From Fen-1273 sp963748405 (lineage in GTDB: Bacteria; Bacteroidota; Ignavibacteria; UBA10030; UBA6906), in the NCBI GenBank assembly GCA_963748405.1, contig CAVVIT010000007.1, forward strand, positions 574,647 through 638,646: a DNA stretch of 64,000 nucleotides. The letters are read 5' to 3'. The translations under genes and the position numbers were made by a program. The notes beneath the pieces were generated by a model. The model made no database searches. It was not told where the DNA came from and was given only the letters and a program-made list of their open reading frames with translations. This document shows, one piece after another, positions 60,963 to 64,000 of the stretch. The number at the start of each line of letters is the position of its first letter. Position 1 is the first letter of the stretch.

Positions 60963-61022
60963 AATCTGAGCAGGGATCAGCTCAAGAGACTCAACTCAAT
61001 TGCCGCAAAGGAGTTCCAATGA
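60963..61022 (+). pseudogene. C-terminal remnant of a RelE/HigB-type toxin
   Basis: The frame N-L-S-R-D-Q-L-K-R-L-N-S-I-A-A-K-E-F-Q-stop ends in an ATGA overlap with the antitoxin-like gene, as toxin genes do in NadT/HigB-type modules with the toxin first. Further upstream the frame no longer looks like a toxin, so the catalytic part is lost. Confidence 0.45.
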
Positions 61023-61285
61023 AGAAAGAGACCTTTGACGAATTGCGAATGAGCATTGAACAGGGACGTGCCGTGCTGCGGGGCAAGAAGGCTCCCAATC
61101 GGGAATTCCGCGTTGACAATCCGAATGTCTCCGCAATCCGGCGACATCTTGGGCTCACGCAACAGAAGTTTGCCGAGCTGCTCGGAATCAGTCCCGCCAC
61201 ACTAGCCGCAGGAGATATCTCCGTTCGCTACTCGGTAGCAATGAGGCTCAATGGAACAAGTGGAGAATTCCGGATATGGACATAA
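61019..61285 (+). CDS. Truncated HigA/NadS-like antitoxin (HTH)
   Basis: 88 residues. MKKETFDELRMSIEQGRAVLRG, split here as MKKETFDELRMS and IEQGRAVLRG, then SAIRRHLGLTQQKFAELLGI, match the N-terminal two thirds of HigA/NadS-type Xre antitoxins. The family then has an R-N-W-E-Q-G-x-R segment and ~20 more residues, but after SPATL this sequence becomes AAGDISVRYSVAMRLNG, unrelated, and stops. The DNA-recognition helix end and dimer part are therefore missing, probably by a deletion near 61205. Ends ten bases inside the next gene. Likely non-functional. Confidence 0.7.
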   Translation: MKKETFDELRMSIEQGRAVLRGKKAPNREFRVDNPNVSAIRRHLGLTQQKFAELLGISPATLAAGDISVRYSVAMRLNGTSGEFRIWT

Positions 61286-61863
61286 GCGATGCACAGCGAG
61301 AGATGCGTATCAGGTTTGCCGGGGGCTTTTACGGACAATTCGTTTCGGGCATATTATGGCTTGTGTCGGCGAGTTTGGCAGTGTGGAGCACGCCCCGAGC
61401 CGCTATAATGACGCTCGTGGTAGGAGGAGTTTTCCTCTTCCCGATTACAGAACTGCTCATCCGTGTTTCTAGAAGGAGGAGTCCGTTGAGTATACGGAAT
61501 CCGCTTAGCCAATTGGGCATGCAAATAGCATTCGTCCTGCCTTTGTCGATGCCCCTCCTTTTGCCTGTAAGCCTATATCGTTTGAATTGGTTCTTTCCTG
61601 CGATGATGATCCTGTTGGGAGCACACTATGTTCCGTTTGTCTTTCTCTATGGGATGCGGATGTTCGCAGTAATAGCGGCTTTGGTTGCGGGTGGTGGGCT
61701 CGTTATCGCCATGTACTGGTCAAGCAGTTTCAGTTGCGGTGCTTGGTATACTGGTGCGATCCTTGTCCTGTTTGCAATCGTTGGGAGAACGACTATTCGA
61801 CGCGAGGCTATCAAAAGTGTTCCTCGACAAGAAATCGCGGATGAAAATGGTAAAGAACAATAA
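61276..61863 (+). CDS. DUF7010-like multi-pass membrane protein
   Basis: 195 residues with five or six membrane helices. Begins MDISDAQREMRIRFAGGFYG and has LVSASLAVWSTPRAAIMTLV and FPAMMILLGAHYVPFVFLYG with a conserved GAHYxPFVFLYGM motif shared by DUF7010-type proteins; I recall this family but cannot check it. No function is known. It overlaps the truncated antitoxin gene by ten bases, which suggests that the deletion joined this gene to the old module. Confidence 0.6.
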   Translation: MDISDAQREMRIRFAGGFYGQFVSGILWLVSASLAVWSTPRAAIMTLVVGGVFLFPITELLIRVSRRRSPLSIRNPLSQLGMQIAFVLPLSMPLLLPVSLYRLNWFFPAMMILLGAHYVPFVFLYGMRMFAVIAALVAGGGLVIAMYWSSSFSCGAWYTGAILVLFAIVGRTTIRREAIKSVPRQEIADENGKEQ

Positions 61864-61972
61864 ATGCGTCCGCTTAACTCGGAATGGTAATAGTAACTCC
61901 TGCTTCGTTCCTCATATGCCTCCTTCAATTCCTTATAGTTTCGGCAAAGCGCAATTGTAGAGTATTCACCTT

Positions 61973-63826
61973 ATGAACTGCTCTGGTCTTGCCCCACTCA
62001 TTGCGATCTCCGTCATGTGTTCGTTCTCTTCGAACTCTCAGGCGCAGTGGGTGCAAACAAGTGGACCGTATGGTGGATATATTCCCTGCCTTGCTGCCTC
62101 CAGGACCGTTCTCTTCGCGGGGACGCCTGGGGATGGCATCTTCCGGTCTACCGACAGCGGCGGAAGCTGGACGTTAGCAAGTTCGGGTCTGACGAACAAA
62201 TTCATCCAGTCTCTCATTGTCTCCGGGACAACCTTAATTGCGGGTACACGGGGGGGAGCTTTCTGCTCCACTGATAGTGGCATAAGCTGGAAGCGGGCGA
62301 GCTTGGGTCCAGGGGAGTCGAATGTCCTGTCTCTTGGTGCTATCGGACCGGAGCTGTTTGCGGGCACGGGTGAAGGTGTCTGTCATTCCACTGATAACGG
62401 AGAAAGTTGGACCCAGTCGGGTTCAATGGGAAGCCGGAAGTTTGTCTGTTCATTTACGTCCATCGGAACAAATCTCTATTTGGCCACTTCCAATGGCGGA
62501 GTGTTTCGTTCGAGTGACAATGGGACGAACTGGAGTCCTGCGGGTTCAGATCGGATATGTCCGTATGCTAGTGTGATCACGCTTGCCGCTCGTGACTCGC
62601 TTCTGTTTGCAGGCACTTCGTGCGGCGTGTTCCGTTCCTGCAATGGCGGAGCAACTTGGAATTGGGCCAGCTCGGGTCTCGTAAAAGTTGTTGTTCATTC
62701 GTTTGCGTTCATCGGCGCAAAACTCTTTGCGGGCACCAGTGGAGGGGTTTATTCCTCTATCGACGACGGGAATAGCTGGACCTTGGCGAGCACTTGCTTA
62801 ACGGCCCCCGCAATCTACTCTCTTGCGGTTTGCGGGACAAGCCTGTTTGCGGGTGCATATCCCGGCGGGGTCTTCCGTTCGACTGATGAGGGAGAAAATT
62901 GGTCCCAGTCAAGCTCTGGACTGGCTCTTGCATTTGCTAGAACCCTTGCGGTCAATGGCACACGTCTTTGTGCGGGAACGTACGCCGATGGATTCTTCGT
63001 GTCGACTGATGAGGGCACTAACTGGAAAGTGTCAAATGCAGGCCTGACGGACAAAAACGTAACGGCTCTCGTCGTATCCGACAGTAGTATCTATGCAGCG
63101 ACGGCGACCCACGGCGTCTTTTGTTCTACGGATAAGGGAAAACACTGGACTTCTCAGAGTTCAGGATTGGCTTGGCCATGTACTCAGATCACAACGCTTA
63201 CAGCCTTCGGGAGCTATCTCATTGCCGGCACTAGTTGCGGTGTCTTTCGCTCAAGCGATCACGGTACAAACTGGATTCCATCGAATGAGGGATTGAAAAT
63301 GCATGATCGGGGACTCTTCTCTTTTGCATTCAAAGGGGATACTCTCTTCGTAGGGACGAGTTCCGATATATATCGATCAACAGATTACGGGGCAACCTGG
63401 ATTCCGGCAAGCATAAATTTGCCTACCAACGGTGTGTTGTCCCTGGCTGTCAGTGGATCAATTCTCTTAGCGGGCACCGGGAGAGGAATATATCGCTCTA
63501 TTAACGGCGGTACAAGCTGGGCGGAGACGAGTTCACCATTGGCGGGCACCGGTAAGGGCACATATCGCCCTCCCGACGGGGATACAACCTGGATAGAGTC
63601 GAATTCAGCTCCCGACTTGGTATGGGCTCTTGCAGTGAGTGGAACAGATTTCTTTGCAGGAACGCAAAGCGGAGGAGTGTTTCGTTCAACCGACGAAGGG
63701 GAGACTTGGGACGCTTTTGGTTCAATTCCGGAAATGAGCGCAATCTTCTCGCTAGCGGTCAGTAAGACAAACCTCTTCGCTGGCACAAGTAACGGAGGAG
63801 TTTGGCGACGACCGTTGCCGAGATGA
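61973..63826 (+). CDS. BNR/sortilin-type repeat propeller protein, secreted
   Basis: 617 residues. Signal peptide (~1-24, SNSQA-Q). About 13 repeats of ~43 residues, each with a S-T-D-x-G-x-x-W core (RSTDSGGSWTLASSGL, RSSDNGTNWSPAGS, RSTDEGETWDAFGS) and a LFAGT strand, as in BNR/sialidase and VPS10-like propellers. One repeat (~520-535, GTYRPPDGDTTWIE) lacks the outer strands. The end GVWRRPLPR is common for such Ignavibacteria-type propellers, and there is no T9SS tail. Probably an extracellular binding protein. Codon use is clearly less GC-biased than in the left half of the window. Confidence 0.85.
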   Translation: MNCSGLAPLIAISVMCSFSSNSQAQWVQTSGPYGGYIPCLAASRTVLFAGTPGDGIFRSTDSGGSWTLASSGLTNKFIQSLIVSGTTLIAGTRGGAFCSTDSGISWKRASLGPGESNVLSLGAIGPELFAGTGEGVCHSTDNGESWTQSGSMGSRKFVCSFTSIGTNLYLATSNGGVFRSSDNGTNWSPAGSDRICPYASVITLAARDSLLFAGTSCGVFRSCNGGATWNWASSGLVKVVVHSFAFIGAKLFAGTSGGVYSSIDDGNSWTLASTCLTAPAIYSLAVCGTSLFAGAYPGGVFRSTDEGENWSQSSSGLALAFARTLAVNGTRLCAGTYADGFFVSTDEGTNWKVSNAGLTDKNVTALVVSDSSIYAATATHGVFCSTDKGKHWTSQSSGLAWPCTQITTLTAFGSYLIAGTSCGVFRSSDHGTNWIPSNEGLKMHDRGLFSFAFKGDTLFVGTSSDIYRSTDYGATWIPASINLPTNGVLSLAVSGSILLAGTGRGIYRSINGGTSWAETSSPLAGTGKGTYRPPDGDTTWIESNSAPDLVWALAVSGTDFFAGTQSGGVFRSTDEGETWDAFGSIPEMSAIFSLAVSKTNLFAGTSNGGVWRRPLPR

Positions 63827-63976
63827 CTCCACCGGGATAAACAGTTTACCTCTAATTCTTGTGTCTTGTGAAAGCAGTGCGGGAAGGACCTCTTCGATTG
63901 AATCTGTCGAGATGATCATAAAAAGGGGCGGACGAGAGAAAACATCGAAGACTGACAGATAGCCGGAAACAAGAAA

Positions 63977-64000
63977 TCCCTATCACTTTCGTGATAGGGA
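63977..64000. terminator. Hairpin at the window edge
   Basis: TCCCTATCAC, loop TTTC, GTGATAGGGA, flanked on the left by AAGAAA; the right T-run would lie beyond the window. Similar A-CCCT-type base to the other intergenic hairpins. Confidence 0.6.

Noticed and set aside
61973..63826. Tandem DNA repeat.
   Set aside because: The repetition is at the protein level (BNR units); nucleotide copies have diverged.

Overview
The window looks like chromosomal DNA of a high-GC, Gram-negative member of the Bacteroidota/Ignavibacteria (FCB) side of the tree. Four secreted proteins end in a type IX secretion sorting tail with the QN(F/Y)PNPFNP signature. There are two TonB-dependent receptors with carboxypeptidase-like N-terminal domains, a DUF4249-type lipoprotein, PorV-like and PorT-like outer-membrane proteins, a tricorn-type protease and a propeller-domain sensor kinase. 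Candidate promoters visible upstream of several genes fit a TTGnnn-17 bp-TAnnnT pattern (sigma70-like) rather than the TAnnTTTG element of classical Bacteroidetes. No rRNA, tRNA, CRISPR array or intact mobile element was seen.
Layout. 0-5 kb: transposase tail cut by the window edge, VOC-fold protein with a lysine-rich tail, 3-methyladenine glycosylase I, TonB receptor, LTXXQ/Spy-like protein. 5-8.2 kb: GH2 glycosidase, pilin-like protein and a poorly supported small frame. 8.2-12.1 kb: a metal-uptake operon (porin, substrate-binding lipoprotein, permease fused to HEAT-like repeats) with no ATPase gene next to it. 12.2-15 kb: tandem class II aldolase plus rhamnulokinase-family kinase. 15-20.4 kb: tricorn-type protease, T9SS cargo and LOG-family protein in one run. 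20.5-27.3 kb: membrane proteins, PorV/PorT-like pair behind an 11-G tract, a DUF4139-type gene broken at a 7-G tract, a GT87-type mannosyltransferase and a DUF4097 remnant. 27.3-37.1 kb: a signalling block (propeller kinase, REC-PAS kinase, 57-residue protein behind an 18-bp palindrome, hybrid kinase, membrane protein, receiver-domain remnant). 37.4-42.4 kb: small metabolic enzymes, a SpoIIE phosphatase and two alpha/beta hydrolases. 42.6-47.5 kb: TonB receptor with its DUF4249 partner, then three small leftward genes separated by near-identical hairpins. 47.6-58.5 kb: a desaturase-Rieske-NqrF-like fusion, a TraB/TIKI-like secreted protein, an oxidoreductase and three T9SS cargo genes. 58.5-64 kb: lower-GC DNA with a decayed toxin-antitoxin module, membrane and hydrolase-like proteins and a BNR-repeat propeller protein, probably acquired or accessory.
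The genes describe a heterotroph that binds and imports polymers and metals through the outer membrane, secretes T9SS-anchored hydrolases, uses deoxy-sugars, and senses its surroundings through multi-PAS kinases. The most unusual items are the three-module oxygenase (47.7-49.95 kb), the ATPase-less metal operon with a HEAT-fused permease, the poly-G sites, and a family of 14-5-14 hairpins between genes from 46 kb to the right end.
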